Origin: JBBDYH01 sp040901795
Lineage (GTDB): Bacteria > Planctomycetota > Planctomycetia > Pirellulales > JALHPA01
NCBI GenBank assembly: GCA_040901795.1
Contig: JBBDYH010000020.1
Coordinates: 1 to 44,521, forward strand
Direction of reading: 5' to 3'
DNA length: 44,521 nucleotides
Under the pieces are notes generated by a model. The model was not told where the DNA came from. It did no database searches and was given only the letters and a program-made list of their open reading frames with translations. The translations under genes were made by a program, and so were the position numbers. This document shows, in pieces, positions 24,776 to 32,201 of this stretch (position 1 is the stretch's first letter; each line of letters opens with the position of its first letter).

Positions 24776-24850
24776 ACCGCCGAGACGCAGAGGCGCAGAG
24801 ATAGAAGAATTTTCGACTTTGCTTGCTCAGCGTCTCAGCGTCTCCGCGGT
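24776..24850. repeat. Inverted repeat of the GAGACGCAGAGGCGCAGAG type
   Basis: The left arm (24776-24800, ACCGCCGAGACGCAGAGGCG) and right arm (24826-24850, ending GCGTCTCCGCGGT) are imperfect reverse complements with about 25 nt between. The motif resembles a widely dispersed bacterial spacer sequence. It lies between the isomerase and oxidoreductase genes. Confidence 0.75.
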
Positions 24851-24884
24851 TCAATATTGCAGATAAATGGAGGCGTGGTCCTCG

Positions 24885-24921
24885 CATTCCCCATTCCGCA
24901 TTCCCTCATTCCCCATTTGTC
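24885..24921 (+). repeat. Heptamer tract CATTCCC directly before a start codon
   Basis: Units CATTCCC, CATTCCG, CATTCCC, T, CATTCCC and CATTTGT run to C and then ATG 24922. No Shine-Dalgarno sequence is present in the last 20 nt. Confidence 0.8.
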
Positions 24922-25944
24922 ATGTCAATCAACGTCGGCATTCTCGGCATGGGCTACATGGGCCGCACGCACTACGAGGCCTATCAGCAAGTCCCCGACG
25001 TCCGCGTGCGCGCAATTTGCGACAACAAACTCGCCCGGGCGAAAGGTGATTTGTCAGGCACGGCAGGGAACGTACTCAAGGAGGGCATCGATCGGATTTC
25101 GATGGCAGGCGTTCACGGTACGACCAACTGGCGTGAGGTCGTGGAGCTGCCCGATGTCGATGTCGTTGATATTTGCACGCGAACGACTGGGCACGTCGAG
25201 TTGGCCCTGGCGGCGCTGGAGCAAGGGAAGCACGTTATCTGTGAGAAGCCGTTGGCGAGGACTTCAGCGGAAGCCGAAAGAATGGTCGCGGCGGCTGATC
25301 AATCGCGCGGAGTCTTTATGCCGGCCATGTGCCTGCGGTTCTGGCCAGAATGGGTGTGGGCGAAGGAAGCTGTGGCGGATCGCCGCTTCGGCCGCGCTTT
25401 GGGAGCCACGTTTCGCCGTGTCGCTTCCATGCCCAAGGGTTGGTTCTCGGAGGGCGCGCAATCCGGCGGGGCGCTGCTCGATTTGCACATTCACGACGTG
25501 GATTTCATCCTCTGGCTCTTCGGCCGGCCGCAGGGGGTCTTTAGCCGCGGTTACTCCAAGACCAGCGGTGAGGTCGATCACGTCGTGACGCAGTATTTGT
25601 TCGCTGGCGCGGAGGCGCCGCGGCTCGTCACGGCGGAAGGAAGTTGGTGTATGGCCGATGGCTTTGAGTTCGAGATGAGCTTTACGATCAACTTCGAGGA
25701 TGGCACGCTGGACTACGACTTCGCCCGCGGCGCGCAGGCGCTTAAGCTGTTCCGCGCGGGGCGGACTGAATTTGTGACCTGCAAGACCGAGAACGGCTAC
25801 GTCGGCGAACTGCGCTACTTCACCGATTGCATTCGTCGTGGTGAGAAACCCGCGACCGTTACCGGCCGCGACGCGGTCGAGTGTTTGAAGGTCTTGGAAG
25901 CCGAGCGCGAGAGCGCAACGTCGGGTCGCCTCTTCACGTGGTAG
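24922..25944 (+). CDS. Gfo/Idh/MocA-family oxidoreductase
   Basis: The 340-residue protein begins with a Rossmann NAD(P)-binding fold (V-G-I-L-G-M-G-Y-M-G-R-T-H). It has the family Lys motif C-E-K-P-L-A-R-T and a second-domain pattern including L-L-D-L-H-I-H-D-V-D-F and G-S-W. These are typical of NAD(P)-dependent sugar or inositol dehydrogenases. It likely oxidises a sugar made or handled by the neighbouring isomerase and NagB fusion. The frame extends to 24823 through repeat DNA, so ATG 24922 is the real start even though heptamer repeats lie where a ribosome-binding site would be. Its stop codon TAG lies inside a palindromic element shared with the convergent gene. Confidence 0.88.
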   Translation: MSINVGILGMGYMGRTHYEAYQQVPDVRVRAICDNKLARAKGDLSGTAGNVLKEGIDRISMAGVHGTTNWREVVELPDVDVVDICTRTTGHVELALAALEQGKHVICEKPLARTSAEAERMVAAADQSRGVFMPAMCLRFWPEWVWAKEAVADRRFGRALGATFRRVASMPKGWFSEGAQSGGALLDLHIHDVDFILWLFGRPQGVFSRGYSKTSGEVDHVVTQYLFAGAEAPRLVTAEGSWCMADGFEFEMSFTINFEDGTLDYDFARGAQALKLFRAGRTEFVTCKTENGYVGELRYFTDCIRRGEKPATVTGRDAVECLKVLEAERESATSGRLFTW

Positions 25945-25989
25945 CGTCTCTCCGAGACGCTAATGCGAGTCTCGGAGAGACTCGCCTAC
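25941..25989. repeat. Twin-hairpin element holding the stop codons of two convergent genes
   Basis: TAGCGTCTC-tcc-GAGACGCTA (25942-25962) and GCGAGTCTC-gga-GAGACTCGC (25965-25985) are perfect hairpins framed by GTAG and CTAC. The plus-strand TAG (25942-25944) and the minus-strand TAG (25962-25960) are both inside it. It likely acts as a bidirectional terminator. Confidence 0.85.
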
Positions 25990-27999
25990 GTGGATCGACT
26001 CGATGAGGATCTGCGGCTCGTCCGTTTCTGGTTGCGCGTCTTCCGCCAGCACTGTGTCGATGAGGTAGTACAGCAACTGCCGCAGTTCGTCGGGCTGGAT
26101 CTCATCGGCGACCGCTTCCGCGCGCTGACGGTACTTGTCCACCAGGCGGCTAGCTTTCTCGAATACGCCGGCTTCTTGATAAAGTCCGCGCACGCGGGCC
26201 ACGACCGACGAATCGACTTGCTCGGCTGCGACCAGCCGCTGCAGCTCGGTACGCTGCACGTCGTTTAATCCCTCCAAAGCCAGCGCCCAGAGCACTGTCG
26301 GCCGGCCGCCCAGTACGTCGCCCGCGGCAACGAGCTTATTGTGGTTGTCGCCGCGCCAGTCGCCCAAGTCGTTCAGGATCTGAAACGCCACGCCCAGATG
26401 CCGTGCAAACTGGCTCATCGGCTCCAGGTACTTCTCGATCGGCCCGGCTAACCGCAGACCCGAGAACATCGCTGCCTCGAACGCCGGCGCCGTCTTGAGC
26501 GCGTAAATCTTCAGCGCATCGAGCGGCGTAATCTGCTTGCTCCGCGAATCGCGCCAGAGCAGCTCGGCGCCCTGACCTTCGCTCAGCTTCATGTGCGCAT
26601 CGGCCAGACGGTCAAGAATGTCGCTCACTACCTCGGCCGAGAGCGTCTTGGCCTCGCGGCTGACCAGCCGATAACCCAGGCCGATCAAGTAATCGCCGAC
26701 GTTGATTGCCGTCGCCGTGCCGTACCTGCGGTGCAGCGTCTGATCGCCATAGCGATAGGCGTCGTTGTCCTCGATATCGTCATGGACCAGCGACGCTTTG
26801 TGGAACGTCTCGATTGACATCGCCACGCGCTTAATCGCCGCATCGAGCGCCTGCAAATGCGTCGCGCCTTCGCTGCCGGTTGCGTTTCCGCCAGTCAACG
26901 CGTCGTACACTGCCAGCGTAATGAATGGCCGCGAGTGCTTGCCGCCTTTCATGAGAAAGTCGTAGGCGATCGCCTCGGTGCCGGCGATGGGGTCGATACC
27001 TCCGATACCCTGCCCGTTCATCTCCGCCAATGCCGGACCGCCCCGCTGCCGTGGCGTCAACCGCTCTAACTCTTCCTGCTCGAACATCTTCTCCGCCGCC
27101 CGCATCAGATGCACATAGCTTCGCGTCTGATCGCTGGTCGGCTGGACGGTGTGCGCAAGCGAGATCATCTCGCTCACCCACTCTTCGTCGACGCCAGTAT
27201 TGCGACAGTCGCTCGACAACAGCGGCACGGCCATGCAAGGGATGCCGGCCAACAGGATCTTGTCGATCGCCTTCTCCAGCACGTTCAAGCAGGCCACGCC
27301 GACGATGGCGTCGACGTACCCGCTGATGATGATCTTGAGCACAATCGGCGAGCCTTCGGCGACCAGAACCTTGTAGCCCAGGTTCTCGGCTGTGGTCCGG
27401 AAATCGGCGATCGTGCAAGCGCCGCACTTGCGGCAATCCAAGCCGAACTCGTCATAGTCGGCCGGGCACCCTTCAGCGTGCTTCAGACAATGCGGCAACA
27501 GCAGCAGTCGCCGATTGTGTGGCACGGCCGCTACCTGGCTGCGCCAGAATTCCGTGGCCAGCACCACCATCGTCCAGCCGAGGTGCCCTTCCGGAAGTCC
27601 TTGCTCTTCCAGAAGCTGCCGCGCGACCGACTCCATCTCGTCCTTGCCCAGCGGCCGCGACTTGTCCAGCTTGCCCGCGACATCCACGCACCGCGCCTTG
27701 AGCTTTTCACGCAAGTCGCGCGGCTCGGGCACGATCTTCAGATGGCTCGTCTTCCGGCGGCGCGGCTTGTCGCCGTTGTTCGCTGTTGACGAGAGAGTGG
27801 ATCCCGCGGCTGAAGACGATATCGAAGACGCATCACCAACGGCCTCGCTGCCGCGGGTCGGTGTGGTGGAGAGTACGGTCGCCAACGGAACCACCTTTCG
27901 AGTTCGGAGTGCGGATATCGCAGTGCGGAGCCAGTCGCGTGTAGGGTGGGCCGAGTCCGCGCTTGCCCACGCGCACGTGGCATCCACTTCAGCCATCAT
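25960..27999 (-). CDS. DUF116 protein fused to a polyprenyl (isoprenyl diphosphate) synthase
   Basis: The 679-residue protein has a DUF116 region (about residues 100-300) with five Cys in P-H-C-L-K-H-A-E-G-C and D-C-R-K-C-G-A-C (171, 178, 189, 192, 195). A trans-polyprenyl synthase follows (about 340-650). Synthase marks are G-G-K-H-S-R-P-F, the first Asp motif D-D-I-E-D (407-411) and G-Q-G-A-E. The second Asp motif is N-D-L-G-D (543-547) instead of DDxxD, a change that may lower or alter activity. The synthase would make a prenyl diphosphate for the adjacent cyclase. The start is uncertain: the first 35 residues derive from repeat DNA, and TTG 27885 with AAAGGTGG upstream is an alternative. 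The last nine residues and the stop come from the palindromic element. Confidence 0.82.
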   Translation of the reverse strand: MMAEVDATCAWASADSAHPTRDWLRTAISALRTRKVVPLATVLSTTPTRGSEAVGDASSISSSAAGSTLSSTANNGDKPRRRKTSHLKIVPEPRDLREKLKARCVDVAGKLDKSRPLGKDEMESVARQLLEEQGLPEGHLGWTMVVLATEFWRSQVAAVPHNRRLLLLPHCLKHAEGCPADYDEFGLDCRKCGACTIADFRTTAENLGYKVLVAEGSPIVLKIIISGYVDAIVGVACLNVLEKAIDKILLAGIPCMAVPLLSSDCRNTGVDEEWVSEMISLAHTVQPTSDQTRSYVHLMRAAEKMFEQEELERLTPRQRGGPALAEMNGQGIGGIDPIAGTEAIAYDFLMKGGKHSRPFITLAVYDALTGGNATGSEGATHLQALDAAIKRVAMSIETFHKASLVHDDIEDNDAYRYGDQTLHRRYGTATAINVGDYLIGLGYRLVSREAKTLSAEVVSDILDRLADAHMKLSEGQGAELLWRDSRSKQITPLDALKIYALKTAPAFEAAMFSGLRLAGPIEKYLEPMSQFARHLGVAFQILNDLGDWRGDNHNKLVAAGDVLGGRPTVLWALALEGLNDVQRTELQRLVAAEQVDSSVVARVRGLYQEAGVFEKASRLVDKYRQRAEAVADEIQPDELRQLLYYLIDTVLAEDAQPETDEPQILIESIHVGESLRDSH
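27941..27980. repeat. Copy of the GTAGGGTGGGCC element inside an N-terminal coding extension
   Basis: GTAGGGTGGGCCGAG begins at 27941, as in the element at 9916. It lies within the first 20 codons of the DUF116-fusion reading frame, which suggests that those codons are not the real start. Confidence 0.7.
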
Positions 28000-28005
28000 C
28001 CCGCG

Positions 28006-30033
28006 TCATCGTTCAGCGTTTCCCGCCTGTTCCTCAATAGACACAAGTTCGACCGCCCCACATAACCGCCCCACCGCCTCGCCCAAAGCCGCAACCGTAC
28101 ATACTCGCGGATAGAGCCTTTCGTAGTACCATAGTTTGGCAAAGTAAAACCCAACCGGAGCCGGCCGCCCATGCCGCCCATCTTCAACGGCACGCACCAG
28201 CCAGTCAACTCCTTGCCGGATCGCATTTTGCAACGAATTATCGACAGCCAGCGGGCCGTTGTCGAGACCCGCCAGCAAGCCTTCCAGCGCCCAGGCGGTC
28301 TCCTCAACGCTAGAACCGTTAGCCGCTGTCCTATTTAACACCGATTGCCGTGTATCGGAAACGGCCTTAACGGCCGCCGTTCCCCAACCGCCGTCCGCAT
28401 TCTGATTGGTGACGAGCCACTTCATACCGCGGATTGCCGCGCCGTCGTCCATTCGCCCTAAGTCTCGATACGCCAATAGGACGCGAGCCGTTCCGTAAAC
28501 GAGGTTCTCTTCGTTAGGATGATCTTGATTGCCGAACCAGAGCGGCGACCACGAGCCATCGGCCCTCTGAGAATTGGCAAGATAACTAAATCCGCGATCG
28601 ATCCTTGCGCAGAACCTGTTTCGTCCCTTGGCTCCCCATCTGCCCAATTCAAACCACGCGCTCAACGCTCGCATTGCATGCGCCGTCAAGTCCGGCGAGC
28701 TGCGATCGAAGGGCAGCGTTCCCCAACCGCGACAAAACGTTGGCCAGCCTCCATCTCGGTTCTGAAGGTTCGCAAGCCAACACGTTCCGCGAATCGCGGC
28801 AACATACGCGCGACCGTAAGCCCCCGGACCGTGCGGCGCCTGCCGATTGAACTGCTTTGGGTCCGCAAACGTCGCCAACGCAAGAAGCGCACTGGCCGTG
28901 TCATCCACATCCGGCACCGCGCCACTCAAATCGCTCCATCCCCAACCCCCCGGCGCAGCCCCCGTAAACGGATGCCGCTCGATATGTTGGCAGGAAAGCA
29001 GCCACTCTATGACGTTCGCGCCAACGTCGCCAGCACTCCGCACTCCGCACTCCGCACTCTGCACTCCCGCTGGACCCTGAACCCTGAACCCTGAACCCTC
29101 TAACGCATTGACCGCCAGTGTCGTCACCCACGTCGCCAGGTTCGTGTCAATCGGCCAGCTTCCGTCGGGCCGCACCGTGTCGAGCAGGAACTTCACTCCG
29201 CGGTCCACCACCGGATGATCCGCTCGACCGGCGCCCGCTAAGCTCATTACCACGAAGCTGGTTAGCGGGATGGCCTCTAAATAGCCGCCGCTTTCGGGTT
29301 GCATTCGCTCGAGCACTCTCAGCGTGCGATTGACAGTTGCTCCGCGCAGAGCTCGCACCACGGGATTCCGCGGCTTACGATGAAAGAATCGCGCCTGTCC
29401 AATCGCAACGAGGGCGGGAATCGCGTAACTCACCACCGGCAAGCGAAAAAACCGATACCAGCTCTGGGGAAAAGCCGCCAGCTCGAACGGCAGCGCGCTC
29501 ACCTCGCGCCAATCGACGACCCCCGCCAGTGCGCAGTTCGTCAGAATCGGCACTGCGAATGTCTTGTCCTTGCCATATCGCGCTCGCAAACCGCTGATGC
29601 TGCCCTTAGCGTCGATGTACGCCGCGGCGCTATTAAGTAGATCGCGATGAGGCTCGCCTGCCGCGGCTGCCAAGTGAAACGCCGCGCGCACCAGCATCGT
29701 CGTCGCGATGTTCGAATGACTGAGGTCCGTATCGCCGAAACCACCGTCACTGTTCTGTTGAGTCGCCAAAAACTCAATGCCGCGATCGATCAGTGGCCGG
29801 AGGTCCGGGGTTTGAGGCTTCGCTGAACCCTGAACCGTGCCTGCCCGCCGTGGCGGGAACCCTGAACCCTGCGATCCTTGAGCCAACGCAAGCGCGCTCA
29901 CCGCCGTCGCCGTCGCCAGCGCGGAACTGGCCAGCTCACCCACCCAATGCCCTTCCGCCACGCGCTCGGCGAGTAAGTCATGTCGCGCGTTTTCGTACGC
30001 GGCCAGCAGGCGGTCAAAGTCGATATCCAGCAA
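28006..30033 (-). CDS. Squalene-hopene-cyclase-like class II terpene cyclase
   Basis: The 675-residue protein is close to the usual cyclase length and carries prenyltransferase/squalene-oxidase (QW-type) repeats throughout (Q-N-S-D-G-G-F-G, Q-N-R-D-G-G-W, Q-R-A-D-G-S-W, Q-N-A-D-G-G-W-G). The protonating motif of class II cyclases is present as P-D-V-D-D-T-A (Asp375-Asp378) after G-G-W-G-W-S. The C-terminal F-Y-F-A-K-L-W-Y-Y-E-R-L-Y-P and A-L-G match the end of squalene-hopene cyclases. Substrate and product are unknown. Two in-frame insertions derive from heptamer repeats (about residues 52-78 and 312-335). The start codon is TTG 30033. The polyprenyl-synthase fusion begins 6 nt after its stop, so they are probably co-transcribed. 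Confidence 0.82.
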   Translation of the reverse strand: MLDIDFDRLLAAYENARHDLLAERVAEGHWVGELASSALATATAVSALALAQGSQGSGFPPRRAGTVQGSAKPQTPDLRPLIDRGIEFLATQQNSDGGFGDTDLSHSNIATTMLVRAAFHLAAAAGEPHRDLLNSAAAYIDAKGSISGLRARYGKDKTFAVPILTNCALAGVVDWREVSALPFELAAFPQSWYRFFRLPVVSYAIPALVAIGQARFFHRKPRNPVVRALRGATVNRTLRVLERMQPESGGYLEAIPLTSFVVMSLAGAGRADHPVVDRGVKFLLDTVRPDGSWPIDTNLATWVTTLAVNALEGSGFRVQGPAGVQSAECGVRSAGDVGANVIEWLLSCQHIERHPFTGAAPGGWGWSDLSGAVPDVDDTASALLALATFADPKQFNRQAPHGPGAYGRAYVAAIRGTCWLANLQNRDGGWPTFCRGWGTLPFDRSSPDLTAHAMRALSAWFELGRWGAKGRNRFCARIDRGFSYLANSQRADGSWSPLWFGNQDHPNEENLVYGTARVLLAYRDLGRMDDGAAIRGMKWLVTNQNADGGWGTAAVKAVSDTRQSVLNRTAANGSSVEETAWALEGLLAGLDNGPLAVDNSLQNAIRQGVDWLVRAVEDGRHGRPAPVGFYFAKLWYYERLYPRVCTVAALGEAVGRLCGAVELVSIEEQAGNAER
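29033..29100. repeat. Heptamer array inside the cyclase coding region
   Basis: On the plus strand five GCACTCY units (29033-29067), CGCTGGA (29068-29074) and three CCCTGAA units (29075-29095) keep a strict 7-nt register. Nine units make 63 nt, equal to 21 codons, so the cyclase frame is kept. They encode the peptides G-S-G-F-R-V-Q-G and S-A-E-C-G-V-R. Confidence 0.9.
29823..29870. repeat. Second heptamer array inside the cyclase coding region
   Basis: Two CTGAACC units (29823-29836) are followed by a hairpin CCCGCC-GT-GGCGGG (29844-29857) and two AACCCTG units. It encodes a stretch near residues 52-72 (G-S-G-F-P-P-R-R-A-G-T-V-Q-G) with no match to the cyclase fold. Confidence 0.85.
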
Positions 30034-30098
30034 CGGGCAACTCGCGGAGGGTGGGAATTCGGTGGGCTGATTTGCAGTCTAGGCGGCCAAGCCGCCAA

Positions 30099-30127
30099 TG
30101 TCGAGCGCCGGCGCCGCCTGTTATAAT
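30099..30127 (+). promoter_or_regulatory. Candidate promoter for the radical SAM gene
   Basis: TATAAT at 30122-30127 lies 17 nt after a weak -35 (TGTCGA, 30099-30104). The predicted start near 30134 gives a leader of about 47 nt that contains the heptamer tract. Confidence 0.45.
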
Positions 30128-30146
30128 CATGGCCGCGTCGAGATCG

Positions 30147-30180
30147 CTGAACCCTGAACCCCGAACCCTGAACCCTCCCC
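30147..30180 (+). repeat. Heptamer tract CTGAACC directly before the radical SAM start codon
   Basis: CTGAACC, CTGAACC, CCGAACC, CTGAACC (30147-30174), then CTCCCC and ATG 30181. The end CCCTCCCC before the start codon is the same as before gcvH. Confidence 0.9.
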
Positions 30181-31392
30181 ATGTATTTCCGCATGGCCAA
30201 ACGTGTGCTTCTCGAAACCGATAAGCGGCTCGTTTGGAAGCTCGCTTGGAACTTTGGCTTCAAGGGCATGCGCGCGGTCCAGAAGCACAAGGCCCGTCTC
30301 CGCCGCGGGGAGTTTTTTCCACCGTTCCTTTACATCTCGATCATCAATAGCTGCAACCTCCGCTGCCAGGGCTGTTGGGTGGATGTCGCCGCCAAGCAGC
30401 AGACGATCGATCTGGCGGCGATGAACCGCACGATCGGCCAGGCCAAGGAAGTCGGCAACGCGTTCTTCGGCATCCTCGGCGGTGAGCCGTTCATGCATCC
30501 CGAAGTGCTTGACATTTTCGCAGCGCACCCGGACTGCTACTTCCAGGTCTTCACCAACGGCCAGCTCATCACCGCGGACGTCGCCCGGCGGTTGCGGCAG
30601 ATTGGCAACGTCACGCCGCTGGTTTCCATTGAAGGCACCGAGATCATCAGCGATACACGTCGCGGCCGACCGGAAGTCTACGCCCGCTCGATGTCCGGCC
30701 TGCAAAACTGCCTCGACAACAAGCTGTTGACGGGCGTCTGTACCAGCCTGTGCCAGACCAACATCGACGATCTCCTCACGGACCAATGGGTCGATAAACT
30801 CATCAGCATGCGCGTGATGTATCTCTGGTATCACACGTACCGCCCGGTCGGCCCCGAGATGCACGCCGAGCTCGCCCTCACGCCCGCCCAACAGCTCCGC
30901 GCACGCCGGTTCGTCGTTGAGATGCGCGTCAAGAAACCGATCGGCATCATCGACGCCTACTACGACGATCAAGGTCAGGCCCTCTGCCCCGCGGCCACCG
31001 GCTTCACGCACCACATCAGCCCCTGGGGCGACATCGAGCCCTGCCCGATCGTGCAGTTTGCCAAGGAGAGCATCCACGACGAGCGTCCCTTGCGCGAAAC
31101 CTTCCAACACTCCGCGTTCCTGCGTGAGTTCCGTGAGCTGGCGGCGTCGACGACGCGCGGCTGCATTGTCTTGGAGCGACCCGATCTTCTGAAAAACCTC
31201 GTCGAACGGTACGGCGCCCGCGACACGACCGCCCGCCAGACGGCGCTTGCCGAGCTGGAGGCGATGGAGTGCCGCCCGTCGCAGTTCGCTCCTGGGAGCG
31301 AGATTCCGGAAAAGAGCTGGGTCTATCGCTGGATCAAGCGGCATTTCTTCAATGACTTTGGGGCTTATCGGAGCTACCGGCCGCCGAAATAG
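30181..31392 (+). CDS. Radical SAM enzyme of the putative isoprenoid locus
   Basis: The 403-residue protein has the radical SAM iron-sulfur motif C-N-L-R-C-Q-G-C (Cys58, 62, 65), then G-G-E-P-F (SAM-binding) and F-T-N-G-Q. C-terminal cysteines in P-W-G-D-I-E-P-C-P and T-R-G-C suggest an extra iron-sulfur site of SPASM type. It would use SAM to make a radical and modify a partner substrate. Its divergent placement next to the cyclase and polyprenyl synthase suggests terpenoid tailoring, as radical SAM enzymes do for hopanoids, but this is inference. ATG 30181 is preceded by heptamers, not by a ribosome-binding site. A hypothetical membrane gene follows 10 nt downstream. Confidence 0.85.
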   Translation: MYFRMAKRVLLETDKRLVWKLAWNFGFKGMRAVQKHKARLRRGEFFPPFLYISIINSCNLRCQGCWVDVAAKQQTIDLAAMNRTIGQAKEVGNAFFGILGGEPFMHPEVLDIFAAHPDCYFQVFTNGQLITADVARRLRQIGNVTPLVSIEGTEIISDTRRGRPEVYARSMSGLQNCLDNKLLTGVCTSLCQTNIDDLLTDQWVDKLISMRVMYLWYHTYRPVGPEMHAELALTPAQQLRARRFVVEMRVKKPIGIIDAYYDDQGQALCPAATGFTHHISPWGDIEPCPIVQFAKESIHDERPLRETFQHSAFLREFRELAASTTRGCIVLERPDLLKNLVERYGARDTTARQTALAELEAMECRPSQFAPGSEIPEKSWVYRWIKRHFFNDFGAYRSYRPPK

Positions 31393-31402
31393 GACGAATC
31401 AG

Positions 31403-31966
31403 ATGCTGACGTTAAGCTTCAAACTGCGTTCGATGTTACTCGGCGTAGCAGTCTTCGGCATCGTGTGCGCCACAGTGTTTTCCGGCTCGGTGTGGTGGGC
31501 AAGGGTGTTGGATGTGCTCGTGTGGGGCGCGCTGGTCGGCGTGATTATCGCAGCGAGTGTGGGCCATGGTGGTACCAGATACTTCAGTCTTGGCTTTGCC
31601 ATCGCCGCAGGGCTGTATGTGCCGATGGCATTTAGTGGGACCTTGCTACAAAGACTGCCAGGACCGCACGTTCTGGCTGACGAGTTAGCTAAGTGGATTC
31701 AGGAGGGGATGGCTCTCACTCACGCGAAGCGCGTTGTTGAACCGGGGTTTGAAGCAAAGTATGAAAACGAGGGAATGATCCGAGTGGGACCCCGCTCCGT
31801 TTACTTCATCTGGCAGAGCGGAGATTGGGAGCGCACACAGCGAAGCGTGCACTGTGCGACGACGCTTCTTCTCGGCTGTCTTGGCGGTGCACTGGCATTG
31901 CGATTTCGCGCGATTGACGAAAAGGCGGAAGGGGCGACATTCTATCGCGCGGCGCGGAGGAAGTAA
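31403..31966 (+). CDS. Hypothetical membrane protein downstream of the radical SAM gene
   Basis: The 187-residue protein has three hydrophobic segments at the N-terminus (about residues 10-75), a soluble middle with V-Y-F-I-W-Q-S-G-D-W-E, and one helix near the C-terminus (about 150-170). I do not recognise a family. ATG 31403 follows the radical SAM stop by 10 nt, so the two may be co-transcribed. GC is lower than in the neighbours, which may mean less constraint or a different origin. A link to the terpenoid locus is only positional. Confidence 0.6.
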   Translation: MLTLSFKLRSMLLGVAVFGIVCATVFSGSVWWARVLDVLVWGALVGVIIAASVGHGGTRYFSLGFAIAAGLYVPMAFSGTLLQRLPGPHVLADELAKWIQEGMALTHAKRVVEPGFEAKYENEGMIRVGPRSVYFIWQSGDWERTQRSVHCATTLLLGCLGGALALRFRAIDEKAEGATFYRAARRK

Positions 31967-31991
31967 TCAGGGCTAGACCCCAGGTGCACCA

Positions 31992-32201
31992 ATGCGATCT
32001 AGCATCGTCGTTGATCCGCGAATCCACTTCGGCAAGCCATGCATCGCCGGCACGCGAATTCCCGTCGAGAACGTCCTAGAACTCGTCCATTGCGGCATTC
32101 GACCGGACATAATCCGCCGCGACTACTACCCAGACATCACGCCTGACGACATTCAAGCCTGCATTCTTTGGGAGTCATTGAATGAGCATTGCGGCCAGTG
32201 A
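31992..32201 (+). CDS. DUF433-family protein (antitoxin-like)
   Basis: The 69-residue protein matches DUF433: I-V-V-D-P-R-I-H-F-G-K-P-C-I-A-G-T-R-I-P-V at the start and a helix-turn-helix-like tail D-I-I-R-R-D-Y-Y-P-D-I-T-P-D-D-I-Q-A. DUF433 proteins are small DNA-binding antitoxin-like partners, usually next to a DUF5615 PIN-like toxin. Here the next gene is a DUF2442 protein instead, overlapping by 20 nt. CAGGTG lies about 6 nt before the ATG and may be the ribosome-binding site. Confidence 0.85.
   Translation: MRSSIVVDPRIHFGKPCIAGTRIPVENVLELVHCGIRPDIIRRDYYPDITPDDIQACILWESLNEHCGQ

Noticed and set aside
29033..29100. CRISPR-like array of short repeats
   Set aside because: The units are contiguous heptamers without spacers, and no cas gene is near. 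It is a tandem repeat, not a CRISPR array.
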